Below, piece after piece: positions 41,201-49,479 of a DNA stretch of 64,000 bases (position 1 is its first letter; each line of letters opens with the position of its first letter). Below the pieces are notes generated by a model, which saw only the letters and a program-made list of their open reading frames with translations, did not search any database and was not told the origin of the DNA. The translations under genes and the position numbers were made by a program. Source of the DNA: Mactra quadrangularis (lineage: Eukaryota; Mollusca; Bivalvia; Venerida; Mactridae); assembly GCA_025267735.1 (NCBI GenBank), contig CM046301.1, forward strand, positions 13,638,190 through 13,702,189, written 5' to 3'.

Positions 41201-44200
41201 GAGTTAAAAATACAAATTCATTTATACTTTGTCTTAAATCAGTATAATAAAATATCTCTATATTCTAAAATTCATAATTTTCAACATGTCCAAAATACAA
41301 CTTTACACAAAAGATGTAGTACAAACAAAAAGTACGGTGTCCAATAATGGACACAGGTAATGTAAGATACGCACTAAAAATAGGTATAATTCACTAATGT
41401 CATCATTAAACAGCCTGTTAGCAGGAAACGTTTCAGGCAAACGGCTAACGGTTTAAGTATATAGTACGCCAGTATGAAACAACCTGAAACAAAATAGTTC
41501 CAGTATATTGTGCAAATTAGTAACTGCCATTACCACGAAGACGGCGGTGTTACTCCAGTTGATTTAGATCAATACATTTACAAAGAACAAGTAAACACGA
41601 AAACAATTCCTCCTTTCCGAATTCTTCTAATAAATTGAAGTAAAGATTCTCTTATCCGCTATCTTTAAACGTTCGCACTTCAACGGATCGTTCAATTAAC
41701 CGTTCATAACGGTAACGGTGATTGACTAACGTTAAATGCTTACTGAACGCAGGGCTGATAAAGAACTGGGACTGTTTCATTAATCATTAGAATCTTACGT
41801 AAGATAGCGAAATTTCCGAAATTACTTACTTACGTTTACGATGAGAGAATTTCAAAGACGCACTCGAAACTTAAAATCTTTGCTACAATACGATCTGATT
41901 TAAGTCAACGACAAGTGGTGAAGCCTTCAAATTTTGGTCACATGATTTGTTGTCAACAATACATTATAAACTACAAAACATTTAAAGAATACAATATGTT
42001 CCACAAACTTCAACGAACAATTTCACAAACAAAGATAAGAAGCTCTTGAAGAAAATGCACGAAGGCTATACTTAGCTACCATACTCTTGATTTTTCAATA
42101 CACGGCCAATTTAAACAAAGGTGGTATGACACAATGAATGGTCATTTGCTAACAAAACATTGACCAATTTAAGACAGAACCGATGGATGACGAAATAAAG
42201 TAATTAGGCACAAAAAAGTTCCCATGTGGCGTCAAATAAATACCTTAAAACAATAAATTATCAAATCTACAGACGTATATTGTAATAACTTCATAAAAAA
42301 TAAACCATTCTTAAGACATTTCATTGAAATCTTGCAATTCTTAGATAGAAGTTCAGTTCGCGTATGTACACACGTTTTTGTGATTAGTCCCTGACTTCCG
42401 CAAAGATGTGTAATGAAAAAGTTTTTAATACACACAAAATGGACGCCCAAATTTTGATTACATAGCCCAATTGTTTGTTTGTTCATATATGTAAATTCAG
42501 TCACAGATATACAAAATGTAAGCCCCAGTGCATCTAGAGTAATATTAGTGCATTCAATATCTGCATATGTATACTGAAATTGTTCGCTAGAATAAAAGGA
42601 AACTTGCACAGAAAATAACGTATTTATTTCTGTATTCACAGGTCATGTGAAGTACCTACGATAACATTGCCTGGTCCAAAAGATTTCAGGCAAGAGGGAT
42701 GATTAAAAATTATGATATTTTTAGCACTGCATTTACCCTAACCAACTTTTTGAGGACCGGTACTTAAAGGTACCTTTCTGTAATTTCAACTTTTACATAG
42801 TCCTTAAACTAAATCATTTTTTGGCCTGATGACGATTTTTGTTCAGTAATTATTTTAAATAACCCTATATTTTGTTCTCATCACTTGCTCTTATATAAGA
42901 AGACAAAACTTTATATGTTGAACCATTGGCAAGGAATGGCTTACAGTGTTGGACAGATTATGTATTAAAATGTTGTTAAAATCTAGTTCGGGTCTAAGTA
43001 TAATTATGCTAAACTTAGGTATGTCTTCTCAATTTTCAGGAAACCACAGCGCAACGTTGACAAAATGTAAATAGGAATTACATGGTTGAAATTGATTTCT
43101 TTTCGAAGGGGCAAAGTAAAAAAATGCAATTTTGAATATATTTGTAAATTTTTGTTTAATAAATAAAAACCAACTTCATTAGTTTCTTTGCTTTTTTATG
43201 AAATACATTGAAAAGGTAATCGTTCGCTATCGAGGTTACGCGTTCATTATCTGGTGTGTTTGGACAATATCTAGCGTGTAGTCCAATATTAGACTTACAC
43301 GTTAGATATTGTCCAAACACGCCAGATAATGGACGAGTAATCTTAATAGTGTACGGTTACCTGTACATTATTAGAAATACGGTACTATGAATACAATGGG
43401 ATGACGTCCCAGCTGTGGTTTAATTGATAATAAAATTTATCAAAAGTTTGAATATTGTTTTTAAGAATAACTAAACCCATAATTGAAAAAATAAAAATAT
43501 GATTAAAGATGCACTTCGCTGAAGTGTTCATGATGCACGTAATTAAGAATATTAATTAAACCGAAAGCAAAAACATCCGTTTGCTCTGGGCCCCAATAAG
43601 TTCTAAATGCCTCAACACTTTTGACCTAAGGGACCGTTGAGCCCAACATTTTCAAATCCATGACAAAACACTAATAATGAGTATACAAACTATAGCATAC
43701 TGGTATACTGGTTTAGTTATGACTCTCGGTACACTGTTCAATCCATTTGTGTCGCTTCGTATATTATCCTTTATAACAGTTTGTAAATGCCACTCAAATG
43801 AAGAAGTCACGGAACCCGACTTTAGAAATGGCTTCCAAAACTTTCCTTCATAGCTAAAAAAGAAATGTTACAAGAGTATCATGAGTCGGAACATTATACA
43901 CCCGAAATATGAACTGTCGTAAAATAACTTTAGTCCTCCCGACAAATATTGACGTTAGAGTTACGGACTCTGAAGAGTATGCGCGAATCATCATCTCTGT
44001 GTGGGGTGATTTGTGACAAGTGACTTGAAACCCCTTCTACTGGTTAGAAATTGCTAACGGTCGGACAGGCAAACGATGCTGACCAAAACATATCACTACC
44101 CTTCAAATCGTATAAAAATGTGATAAGGGCTAGCTTAGTTCTAAAATTTTGCTTCTACATTTCAGATATAGGTCGTTTGCGTTAATGCTGGACCCCTATT

Positions 44201-46252
44201 TTCCGTTAATATCTTTTAAACTATAACAGCGATTTTGCTAAAAAATTCAAAACAATCTTATTTCGGTTTTTCCTTCTAGGATTTAAATTTTCAGAATTTT
44301 TATAAAAAATCCGGCGGGAGGTAAAAAAGCTGTTCTGGTTATAACATTGTCATACTTCCAGTGTATTTATACAAAATCCCGTTCGTTTACTGTAAATTTG
44401 TCGCTTAAATAAACACTCGACGGTCTACTGAATTGTAAAGCAGAGGCCCGTCTTTAAAATCGTACGTGTAGAATTTGTATAGATTTTGACGATACAGACG
44501 ACAGTGATGATGATATTTGAGTTTGTATATACTGTTATACTTTGTTATCAAATTGAATTTCTAACCGGGCCTCATATTTAGCTATCATTTTGTATGTACT
44601 GTTATATGGCTGTTCTGATTATGGCACATACCCATTTAACAAAAGTCGCTTTTTGGCTTCAAAATTTGCATTGCATGTCTATGGGATGTATATTATGTAA
44701 TTAAAGAAAAATTCTGATTTTTTAGATTTGAGAAGGAAAATGCTAGTTATGATCACTTACAAAATTTGAGTTAATTCCATCCGATTGTTATTGAGATATC
44801 TCATGATTTTAGGGGTCCAGCTTTAACGCAAACGACCTTTACATTTGTATTACATTTACAATGTAGTTCATTTGAGCACCTATTTGAATTGTATATAGGA
44901 ATTGAAGCATGGCGGAACTCGAAGCCGAACTACCAGTCGCCTGTTCGGATTATCCGAGTGTTGTAATATTATTAGCAGAAACGTTTAATTAATGCACACT
45001 CTATCAAAATGTCATGATTAGAAATTAAAGTTAGATAGTGAATTACTTACTTAAAATCTTCGTTTCCGTGGTTGAGAACTTCAATAGTAAATTTCATATA
45101 ATCTTGTTCCCAACCTCCGATCTCATCTACTGTTTTTACAATCTCCGTAAAATTAGAACTTACAATGATTACATCTGTACCAACATCATTAACGTCTGTA
45201 AAATAATGTCCGAAATAAGTGACACCATTTGCTTTTTCTAAAACTTCACGCGTAGCTTTCGTTGACTGACCAATTCTTGCAGAAGTACATCCCGCGCCAC
45301 ACGGTCCTTTTCCTAATTCCCAATTTGTGATTAGTTCAATATTGGCCTGAAATTTAGTAAAACTTATTAATATCATTTACAATTCTGTATCTTCATATCT
45401 TCTTTTATAAATCACGTCATAAGGTAAGTCCAATTGTATAGTTTAATGTATCTATACGCTATGTTATTGCCTCCTAAGTATGTCTACGTTGAAGCTTTCC
45501 CATGACTATTTGCTAAATTAGCATGTTTCACGCAGATTTACTTTTTGTCTCTGACAAAGACGACGTTAAGACAAGTGCACTTAGTCATCTTTGTGGGCAA
45601 TTTGATTAAAACCCGATCTAAAATTTTCCCCTCACCTACTCGCTAATTAAGTTCTGGCCGTTTTCTTTACGAGGGCCATGTTCATATGACTTTTTCATTA
45701 AAATATTCATGACGAAATCGTTATGTTAAGTAACTTGTTTACAGGTCTCATTATAATACTGAATTACATGTACATCATGTATGATTATATTCCCTCATAG
45801 TGCTGTCTTGCTATTATTCCTAGTAGTACAGTGCACTTCAAAGTGTTTGTACAAATTACTGTTTCTTGTAGAAGAACTGATCAAATACCAACTGCTTGCT
45901 GCAAGTAGGTTTATTCAAACTAAAGCCAACTTATTTGACATAGTTTTTTATTCACATGTTGTCAAGCAAATAAATGGTATATTAGTATGCGCTCAGACGA
46001 CTCGCTATTTCTAATTTAATGGGTTGGTGTGAATTGGTTAATCATATAAACATGATTTTATCCATAGACTTTTGAAGAGCACTGTATAGTAATTTATAAA
46101 ACGGCACTTACATAGTTTTTTCCACCGATGGTATTCAGACTGTAACTCACGGCTCCACCATAGAAATGATTAGTGGTATCAGCTGTTTTTAAAATATAGA
46201 TAAAAATGAGGACAGTCCATGAAGACAATCCGAACGTTGATGCTAAATTCAT
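8277..46252 (-). CDS. Large type I membrane protein: signal peptide, N-terminal ectodomain, eight tandem Cys modules with EGF inserts, TM helix (46 coding exons)
   Basis: I assembled this from 46 exons, all with AG acceptors and GT donors and matching phases. The sum is 4695 nt, divisible by three, with one stop at the end; all exon coordinates are in the part entries below. The product is 1564 residues: signal peptide (1 to about 24), N-terminal domain (to 294), eight repeat modules (295-1508), membrane helix (1510-1534) and cytoplasmic tail (1535-1564). Seven EGF domains and one 13-residue two-Cys piece lie in modules 1, 3 and 5. Start: ATG at 46252, followed by a hydrophobic core ([10 protein letters not shown]), just inside an exon that begins at 46257 after TTTTGCAG. 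An upstream noncoding exon is therefore expected; two candidate upstream exons could also add in-frame residues. A surface or matrix adhesion or recognition role is inferred from architecture. I do not recognise a named orthologue. Confidence 0.88.
9264..12667 (-). CDS. Part 9: module 7 and juxtamembrane linker (residues 1387-1508)
   Basis: Exons: 12667-12543 (125 bp), 11872-11720 (153), 10880-10822 (59), 9294-9264 (31). Landmarks are [20 protein letters not shown], then TCHLDLHF, a central exon ending [10 protein letters not shown], then [14 protein letters not shown]. The last exon breaks the phase rule (1 to 2 rather than 1 to 0), encodes an acidic stalk (PSEESEDSG) and leads straight into the membrane-helix exon. 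This is the last extracellular module. Confidence 0.83.
9811..9935. repeat. Short GTTGGCCCAA-rich repeat in the intron between exons 43 and 44
   Basis: The sequence contains GATGTTGGCCCAAAGCCGTC and GTTGGGCCAACCAACAAAGC, with TTTGGCCTAACGA nearby. The repeated GTTGGCC-type words look like a mobile-element remnant. No ORF is supported. Confidence 0.35.
11205..11345 (-). repeat. SINE tail fragment in the intron between exons 42 and 43
   Basis: The plus strand reads GTTTGTTTGTTG, then GGGTTTTAATGCCATATTAA, ACGGAGTCCAGCGC and TCTATAACCAGTAG. This matches the tail of the SINE at 46926-47176. The tRNA head is absent. Confidence 0.6.
11505..11673. repeat. Long near-perfect inverted repeat (hairpin) in the intron between exons 42 and 43
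   Basis: The arms, 11505-11578 and 11600-11673, are about 74 bp each and differ at only a few bases (for example CCTATATC against CCTTTATC). The spacer is 21 bp. Ends read ATCAATATTTCGGCCGAAGC. It lies 47 bp from the donor of exon 42. It is probably a foldback MITE and would form a strong RNA hairpin in the pre-mRNA. Confidence 0.9.
11963..12370. repeat. Tandem repeat, about 71-bp unit, 5-6 copies
   Basis: Recurring landmarks ATAAC(C/T)AAGAATTTA, TTTTGAAT(C)CCAACAATC and ATGATTTGACAAAA appear roughly every 71-74 bp. It lies in the intron between exons 41 and 42. Confidence 0.85.
12953..14633 (-). CDS. Part 8: module 6, no EGF (residues 1276-1386)
   Basis: Exons: 14633-14536 (98 bp), 14032-13880 (153), 13549-13503 (47), 12987-12953 (35). 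Landmarks are [50 protein letters not shown] and the linker [11 protein letters not shown]. Exon lengths 98 and 47 recur in module 4 and modules 1/2 respectively. Confidence 0.83.
15075..17189 (-). CDS. Part 7: module 5 with one EGF domain (residues 1117-1275)
   Basis: Exons: 17189-17077 (113 bp), 16387-16217 (171), 15860-15805 (56), 15585-15469 (EGF, 117), 15094-15075 (20-bp microexon). The core reads [20 protein letters not shown], then [18 protein letters not shown] and [11 protein letters not shown]. The EGF starts [13 protein letters not shown] and ends [12 protein letters not shown]. The second core exon carries two extra Cys ([11 protein letters not shown]) not seen in the other modules. 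Confidence 0.83.
17395..19108 (-). CDS. Part 6: module 4, no EGF (residues 1008-1116)
   Basis: Exons: 19108-19011 (98 bp), 18395-18237 (159), 17761-17718 (44), 17420-17395 (26-bp microexon). Landmarks are [46 protein letters not shown] and DVSLIYGFK. Phases are 0-2-2-1-0 as in other modules. A SINE sits in the intron between the first two exons. Confidence 0.82.
18475..18687 (-). repeat. tRNA-derived SINE (family 2) in the intron between exons 28 and 29
   Basis: On the minus strand the head has an A box TGGCGTAGTGG (18677-18667) and B box GGTTCGAATCC (18635-18625), and is GC-rich (GTCGCGGC). The tail carries TAGGTCATATACACGACGG on the plus strand, as in family 1. A functional tRNA gene is unlikely because it has a SINE body and no clear acceptor stem. 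Confidence 0.8.
19147..19184. repeat. Short SINE-tail remnant with AAAC repeat
   Basis: The sequence TTCTGTGTTGGTGCGCCGTA, then AAACCCAAACAAACAAA, is identical at its core to 25686-25738. It lies in the intron between exons 27 and 28. Confidence 0.6.
19359..23108 (-). CDS. Part 5: module 3 with two EGF domains (residues 825-1007)
   Basis: Exons: 23108-22999, 22740-22606, 21849-21800 (core), 21018-20899 and 20113-20012 (EGF, phase 1-1), 19390-19359 (1 to 0). The core reads [20 protein letters not shown], then [15 protein letters not shown] and RCYEVEVP. EGFs start [13 protein letters not shown] and [14 protein letters not shown]; the second ends [12 protein letters not shown]. The 5' border of the first EGF exon (21018) abuts a 43-bp minisatellite that duplicates this very acceptor site. 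The linker is [11 protein letters not shown], 32 bp, the same length as the module 0 linker exon. Confidence 0.85.
21003..21562. repeat. 43-bp minisatellite spanning the acceptor of EGF exon 25
   Basis: There are about 13 units, each close to AAACTTTGACATGCTGCAAA, then TAAAACAGCCCC, TTACTTATAGT. The first unit overlaps the coding exon: ACTTTGACATG is its first 11 bases on the minus strand and CTG is the acceptor. Read on the minus strand, most units contain TTTATTTGCAG|CATGTC, then TATAA|GTAAGG 20 nt later. They therefore look like a splice acceptor and donor around a 20-nt pseudo-exon. Units differ by few bases, so the expansion is recent. Confidence 0.92.
24023..26131 (-). CDS. Part 4: module 2, no EGF (residues 695-824)
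   Basis: Exons: 26131-26019 (113 bp, phase 0 to 2), 25467-25279 (189 bp, 2 to 2), 24911-24865 (47 bp, 2 to 1), 24063-24023 (41 bp, 1 to 0). Landmarks are [47 protein letters not shown] and linker [13 protein letters not shown]. The 47-bp third exon has exactly the same length as its counterparts in modules 1 and 6. Confidence 0.83.
25686..25738. repeat. Short SINE-tail remnant with (AAAC)n
   Basis: The sequence TTCTGTGTTGGTGCGCCGTA is followed by AAACCC and about seven AAAC units. The same tail occurs at 19147. It lies in the intron between exons 18 and 19. Confidence 0.7.
26657..31480 (-). CDS. Part 3: module 1 with EGF cluster (residues 420-694)
   Basis: Exons: 31480-31389, 30856-30689, 30260-30214 (core module), then phase 1-1 exons 29670-29557, 28835-28716, 28267-28145, 27416-27378, and 26778-26657 (1 to 0). 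The core reads [41 protein letters not shown] domains start [31 protein letters not shown] and [14 protein letters not shown]. The third fits the calcium-binding EGF pattern: N-x-N-D-C at its start and C-x-D-x4-Y-x-C-x-C later ([12 protein letters not shown]), also a possible Asp/Asn hydroxylation site. The 39-bp exon encodes [13 protein letters not shown], too short for a full EGF. The last exon's donor is taken as GTT|GTGAGT, which gives phase 0 and joins the next module in frame. Confidence 0.85.
29243..29409 (+). repeat. SINE with internally deleted head (same family as 46926-47176)
   Basis: The plus strand starts CCCGAGTCGGTATTACAGTT, then GGTAGCGCACCGGGATTT. The B-box half is missing. 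The tail has TGGTTATAGACATAGGTCCAG and ends TTGAAATGGCGTTAAGCCCA. It lies in the intron between exons 13 and 14. Confidence 0.7.
31942..36887 (-). CDS. Part 2: module 0 (residues 295-419)
   Basis: Exons: 36887-36754 (phase 0 to 2), 36118-35951 (2 to 2), 32413-32373 (2 to 1), 31973-31942 (1 to 0). Landmarks are [62 protein letters not shown] and linker [10 protein letters not shown]. This is the least derived copy: it has the terminal C-x-x-A-x-D...C-x-K-L-x-V pair but lacks the C-x(4-7)-C pair of later copies, so it may represent the founder domain. The 41-bp exon is supported by phase on both sides and by its LCYKLEVR match to the equivalent exons of all other modules. The intron between exons 7 and 8 carries a retrotransposon with a MITE inside it. 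Confidence 0.83.
32470..34064 (+). pseudogene. Non-LTR retrotransposon 3' end, split by a MITE, in the intron between exons 7 and 8
   Basis: A 201-codon open frame (32473-33078) reads [58 protein letters not shown] and [11 protein letters not shown]. This is the conserved post-RT C-terminal region of an animal non-LTR element. After a TAG, the same frame gives [12 protein letters not shown]. The element resumes beyond the MITE at 33849 with [17 protein letters not shown], restoring a C-x2-C...H-x4-C zinc-knuckle layout. The element is antisense to the host gene. The long open frame suggests a fairly young copy, but it is 5'-truncated and interrupted. Confidence 0.85.
33122..33848. mobile_element. 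MITE, 28-bp terminal inverted repeats, copy 1 (727 bp)
   Basis: The left end is AGGTCGTTTGCGTTAACGCT followed by GGACCCCT; the right end is its inverse complement with two mismatches. The internal sequence has no transposase. It is nested inside the non-LTR element above. A second copy lies at 44170-44838 in the same orientation. I could not define a clear target-site duplication. Confidence 0.9.
34206..35475. repeat. Repeat element with diverged internal tandem units
   Basis: The ends carry ATTTGTTTGGGTC (34208-34220) and GACCCAAACAAAT (35461-35473), a possible 13-bp inverted repeat. Inside, GACAGTGA...TTGATTAAAGCGCATA, then AAGCGACGCCA and GTGGATG.GATTTTCA recur at about 34810, 34993 and, weakly, 35194, with a period near 185 bp. 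It lies in the intron between exons 7 and 8. No ORF was recognised. Confidence 0.5.
37289..46252 (-). CDS. Part 1: signal peptide and N-terminal extracellular domain (residues 1-294)
   Basis: Exons, 5' to 3' on the minus strand: 46252-46112, 45346-45051, 43853-43701, 38079-37953, 37453-37289; internal phases 0, 2, 2, 0. Residues 1-24 form a signal peptide. The mature start reads [10 protein letters not shown], then [18 protein letters not shown]. Later landmarks are [20 protein letters not shown], the acidic [15 protein letters not shown] and [10 protein letters not shown]. From memory, this order (GG-x-[IV]-S-[WY]; RSDTG-x-N-x-x-P; D-x-DGD-x-[VK]-[RK]C) is a recurrent ectodomain in uncharacterised invertebrate EGF proteins; I cannot give a domain accession. 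Potential N-glycosylation sites include NFT and NAT. The exon-3 donor was chosen as CCA|GTATGC because it restores the frame and completes the family pattern; the CCA|GTATAC alternative would hit a stop. Confidence 0.85.
38188..38279. repeat. (ATT)n microsatellite
   Basis: About 90 bp of near-perfect ATT units lie in the intron between exons 3 and 4, roughly 110 bp upstream (in gene sense) of the exon 4 acceptor at 38080. Confidence 0.97.
39506..39587. repeat. Perfect 25-bp inverted repeat
   Basis: Arms 39506-39530 and 39563-39587 match without mismatch and enclose a 32-bp GC-richer loop. They read AGTTAGATTATGTTTTCATT at the left end. Probably a small foldback element. Confidence 0.85.
39778..39883. 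repeat. Foldback element
   Basis: Arms of about 40 bp (best part CCAATATGTTAGATATTGGA and its near-inverse) surround an inner GGCGCGTTAGCGCC hairpin. It lies in the intron between exons 3 and 4. Confidence 0.75.
40000..43200. other. Long intron interior, nothing assigned
   Basis: This is part of the 5.6-kb intron between exons 3 and 4. The longest open stretch is a minus-strand 135-codon frame at 42232-42639, which I could not connect to the gene. No repeat ends were recognised apart from those listed separately. Confidence 0.4.
43241..43336. repeat. Inverted repeat (hairpin), about 40-bp arms
   Basis: CATTATCTGGTGTGTTTGGA, then CAATATCTAGCGTGTA, is mirrored by TTACACGTTAGATATTGTCC, then AAACACGCCAGATAATG, with a few mismatches. 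It lies in the intron between exons 3 and 4. Confidence 0.85.
44170..44838. mobile_element. MITE, 28-bp terminal inverted repeats, copy 2 (669 bp)
   Basis: Same family and orientation as 33122-33848; the terminal repeats differ at one base. Relative to copy 1 it lacks about 30 bp near ATTTTTAATAGATAAATA plus smaller gaps. It lies in the intron between exons 2 and 3. Confidence 0.9.
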
Positions 46253-46494
46253 AATGCCTGCAAAATGAAATATTTTGTGTACTTTAAATTCATTGTGATT
46301 TCTTTTTTAAGTAAGGTGGCCATGAGGTAACTCTCACCTCTGAGTGCTTCAGTAAATTGCTTCTACAGCCGTATTGTGGTAGCGTGTATAAATCTAACTG
46401 TAATGAGATTACAAAGCCTTTACATAGTGAAGGAAGCGTTGAATAGACTCCACTAATTTATTTTAGCTCGATCATGAAACAAATTCTTACAACT

Positions 46495-46660
46495 AATATT
46501 AATCACATTCGAATCCGCTACCTGGTCCCCAAGCACTAAGCTAGGAGGAAAAAGTTACTTGCTCAAGAAAACAACGGGGTAGGTTTTAGGTATGGGATTT
46601 GAACCAACGCGGAGCTGGCTATCTAATGAATGTCGGAACCGCTTGGCCATGCCCGCTCAT
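46495..46660 (-). repeat. tRNA(Ser/Leu)-like SINE (family 3)
   Basis: The minus-strand head has A box TGGCCAAGCGG (46649-46639) and B box GGTTCAAATCC (46605-46595). A related copy lies at 52765-52905. Confidence 0.7.
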
Positions 46661-46925
46661 ATGCGATAATGGTCCACTACAGAAAGATTCAAGCAGTGTT
46701 TATATTAAAATGATTTACAGTAGCGGTTTCTTACCCCCCCCCCTCCAAAAAAAAAGCTATAACTCTCATTATTAGTCATAACCAGGAAACATTCCAAATA
46801 CGTTCATTTCATTAACTCATCAATTTTACGTATTTTTGTGACAATTTTTATTTACAGCCTTTTGCATCAATAACAGCAATTTCAAATATTCTTCTTATCG
46901 TCATCATATGCTTCATACTGGTTCA

Positions 46926-47176
46926 ACGCCGTTTCAATTCATTTTGGTCACTTTACGGCGTCCAGCGCATCTAACTTAGCTGTTTGGACCCTCGTCTATA
47001 ACCAGTCTTGTCTATAGGCCAGAAACTTCTCCATATACCTTATTTATGGAGGAAAGTTGAAATGACTGTCAACTTTTTCACGGAAGGGTTTTCCTCCCTG
47101 GTGGGATTCTAACCTGTACCCCCTTCGAGACACTAGATTCAAATTCCCGGTGCGCTACCAACTGCGCTACCGACCC
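46926..47176 (-). repeat. tRNA-derived SINE (family 4, full copy)
   Basis: The minus-strand head has TAGCGCAGTTGG (47169-47158) and GGTTAGAATCC (47114-47104). The tail gives TGGACGCCGTAAAGTGACC and ends in AACGGCGTTGAA. Fragments of the same family lie at 2405, 11205 and 29243. Confidence 0.8.
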
Positions 47177-48172
47177 AAGTTATAAATATTCTTCAGTAAT
47201 GTGATATAGTATTTACCTTATGAACATCAAAGCATATTTTCGGACCGCAAATTTATTAAATTGATGTTCGATCAGTTTTTGGTAAGAATATTGTTGAAAT
47301 GTCCCACAGAAACTTTAATCTAAACTTTATCTGCTAGTGTGAGAATAAATCATGAATGATCCAACCTGACATGGCTGACACTATTGTCAGGTAAAAATCT
47401 ATAAGTCGCCGTAAAGTCCTGACAGCCAAAAGTCATACCATAGATTAGGATTGTGAATTCAATAAATGGTATTAAATTGGTATAAAAAAATACAAGTTAT
47501 CAAATACAATATATCAGCTCATTTAATCTCTAGTTAATATTCTTTCTAAACTCTATGCACAATTTTCGTTTAAATCAATTTGCTGTTAAGTTTATATATT
47601 TTTGGTTGGCGTGCGAAAGGGTTTGAAAAAAATGTATGACATTGCATTTTATTCGGATATTTTTATTCGACATCGTGTTATTGTATCGTTGTGCAGCCAT
47701 AAAAATATGAGCATGCGAACTTTTACATTCGTCGAATTAATGATTCCACGCAACTGAATTCCATCACTTAATTTTAATTACCATTCAGTTAACTTTTCAA
47801 CAAAATAAAATGTAAAACAATGATCCGCAATAAATTATTTTCTTCAATATGTAACAAAACCCTTACCTTGTAAAAGTTGAATAAATTAAGAATTTTAAAA
47901 AGAATCCTTTTTCCGTGCTTTTAAATTTCCTATTTACGTTCGAAGATTATCCGTTTAAAACTAAAATCATTTTCTCGAAATAACACCAAAATTATTTTAA
48001 TATTTTTTTTTGTATTTTGAATATTTCAAAATTTAGCTTCTTTAGTTATTGATAATTATTTCCGATACGGTGCAATCTCTTTTCAATCTTTTAAACAAAT
48101 GTTGCGAACGAGTAGAAGTGAAGACTTCTCGATTTGATGTTCTTACATGACAGTCGACGTTATTTAACTCAC

Positions 48173-48265
48173 CAGGCACAGGCCTAAGTATCATCATAGT
48201 CAAGGGACATAACCGCAGAGACTTAAAATGACGCACGTACTCTTCAATCATTGAAGTCGTAAAAA
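48173..48265 (-). promoter_or_regulatory. Candidate first (5') exon of the large gene
   Basis: The exon starts about 26-30 bp after a TATA box and ends at a strong donor CCTG|GTGAGT. Spliced to the acceptor at 46258, its ATG (ATGATTGAAGAG) would read in frame through MMILRPVPG into IMNLAST. The mature N-terminus could therefore start either here or at 46252. I favour 46252 because it places the hydrophobic signal core near the N-terminus and the upstream ATG has a weak context. Confidence 0.35.
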
Positions 48266-48290
48266 GACAGTCCACACACGGTTATCGTTC

Positions 48291-48297
48291 TTATATA
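48291..48297 (-). promoter_or_regulatory. TATA box (TATATAA), candidate promoter of the large gene
   Basis: The minus strand reads GGTTATATAAGAACG, 2 kb upstream of the first coding exon and about 30 bp before the candidate 5' exon. It is plausible by position and spacing only; AT-rich DNA gives many chance TATA boxes. Confidence 0.35.
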
Positions 48298-48637
48298 ACC
48301 AGGTGATACTTGTACCGGTTTAAATGTACTTTATCCCTTCGCTACAAGGTGATTGTTTTAGATACTACCCATGAAAACTATTTGAGAGGATATCTCTCGC
48401 CCTCACATTATCTGTCATTAATCTTATAGTACGTGCTTAAAACAAAATTCAGAATTAATCTATAACATCCAACGGATTACCGTTACTTACAGGATACTAT
48501 CGATATTTTTGGTCGATCTATAATTTTTGAACATTTTCTCTTTGTACTTGAATTAAGAATGTTAAAAGTAACAGCTAAGATAAAACGAGACATCAATATA
48601 GTCTTGATCGTACTGAATTTTAAATACCTTACCTAAC

Positions 48638-48808
48638 TCAGTTAATAGATAAATCGGAAAGACTGCGTGCATGAACACTGAGATTTTTCCTTTCATCCCA
48701 AAAATGAGCTGACTTTGGAAGGTCTGTGTTGTTTTTACTTGATGTTTCTCCATGTTGAGTAGCACACTGTAGCAAATCTTCATTAAAATTTGTCGCGGAC
48801 GATGACAT
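48638..48808 (-). CDS. Small unassigned ORF (56 codons), possibly part of a 5' exon
   Basis: The frame starts MSSSATNFNEDLLQC, passes FWDERKNLSVHARS, and ends at TGA just before a donor-like GTTAG|GTAAGG at 48633. Its composition is rich in polar residues and looks coding, but I recognise no family. In another frame the same stretch (MEKHQVKTTQTF onward) stays open to that donor and would also join the coding exon 1 frame. It is therefore an alternative candidate 5' exon of the large gene. Confidence 0.2.
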   Translation of the reverse strand: MSSSATNFNEDLLQCATQHGETSSKNNTDLPKSAHFWDERKNLSVHARSLSDLSIN

Positions 48809-49479
48809 TAGGCCGTGTTTGCGTGATTCAAGGGATAATTACTTCTTCTTTTGGGTGTTTCGACGGACTGGCGGATCGGCTCTGGAACTCAAAGAACTGC
48901 CAGGCACTCGCTATAAGTATTTTCTATTTTGCCACAGAAATGTTAGTAGTCATATTTAAACAATAATCCAAATCAAGATGGTTATTATCATCAATATCAT
49001 GATGGAGATTGTATGCTTAATCAGAATCATGATTTCAGAAATAAACACACTCCAGGTTGTCGCATGTAGTTCCATAACAGTTTTAATAATTTGTCGACAT
49101 AAATGAAACAACCATTAAAAGGAAATGAATCATCTTGTTCATTGAAAGTACAATGTTTTTTCAATGATGGCTGCAACTAATTGCCTAGTTCGGTTATAAC
49201 CAAGTGGTCGCTTCAAACGACAAAGTTTTCATATTGGCTGTTTTACAAATCTCGGTTTCCGAAAGAATGACAATATTGTAAATATATGGAATATAAAAAA
49301 CTCATTTATTTAATGAATACATTTTCTTGCTCAAGTAAACAACTAAGTTGGTTTCAGATGTAGTTTGAACAACCGCGGATCTGGGCAGCATATTAATAAA
49401 AATCTTGCGATTTTTAATTTAACAATATGTATTGTAGAAGGATTTACGACTAAAACTTGCTTGTAAGACGCTTGATAAT

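Noticed and set aside
42232..42639. Minus-strand 135-codon open frame with an acceptor-like start, inside the intron between exons 3 and 4
   Set aside because: Exons 3 and 4 already join in phase and complete the domain pattern without it. The frame has no recognised motif and no suitable donor, so I treat it as chance or a fossil.
43680..43700. Alternative exon 3 donor at CCA|GTATAC
   Set aside because: It would put exon 4 out of frame (GGT AGA ACT TGA); CCA|GTATGC six bases downstream of it restores the frame.
44909..44992. Short plus-strand ORF starting ATGGCGGAACTCGAAGCC
   Set aside because: 27 codons, no family, beside a MITE in an intron; too little support.
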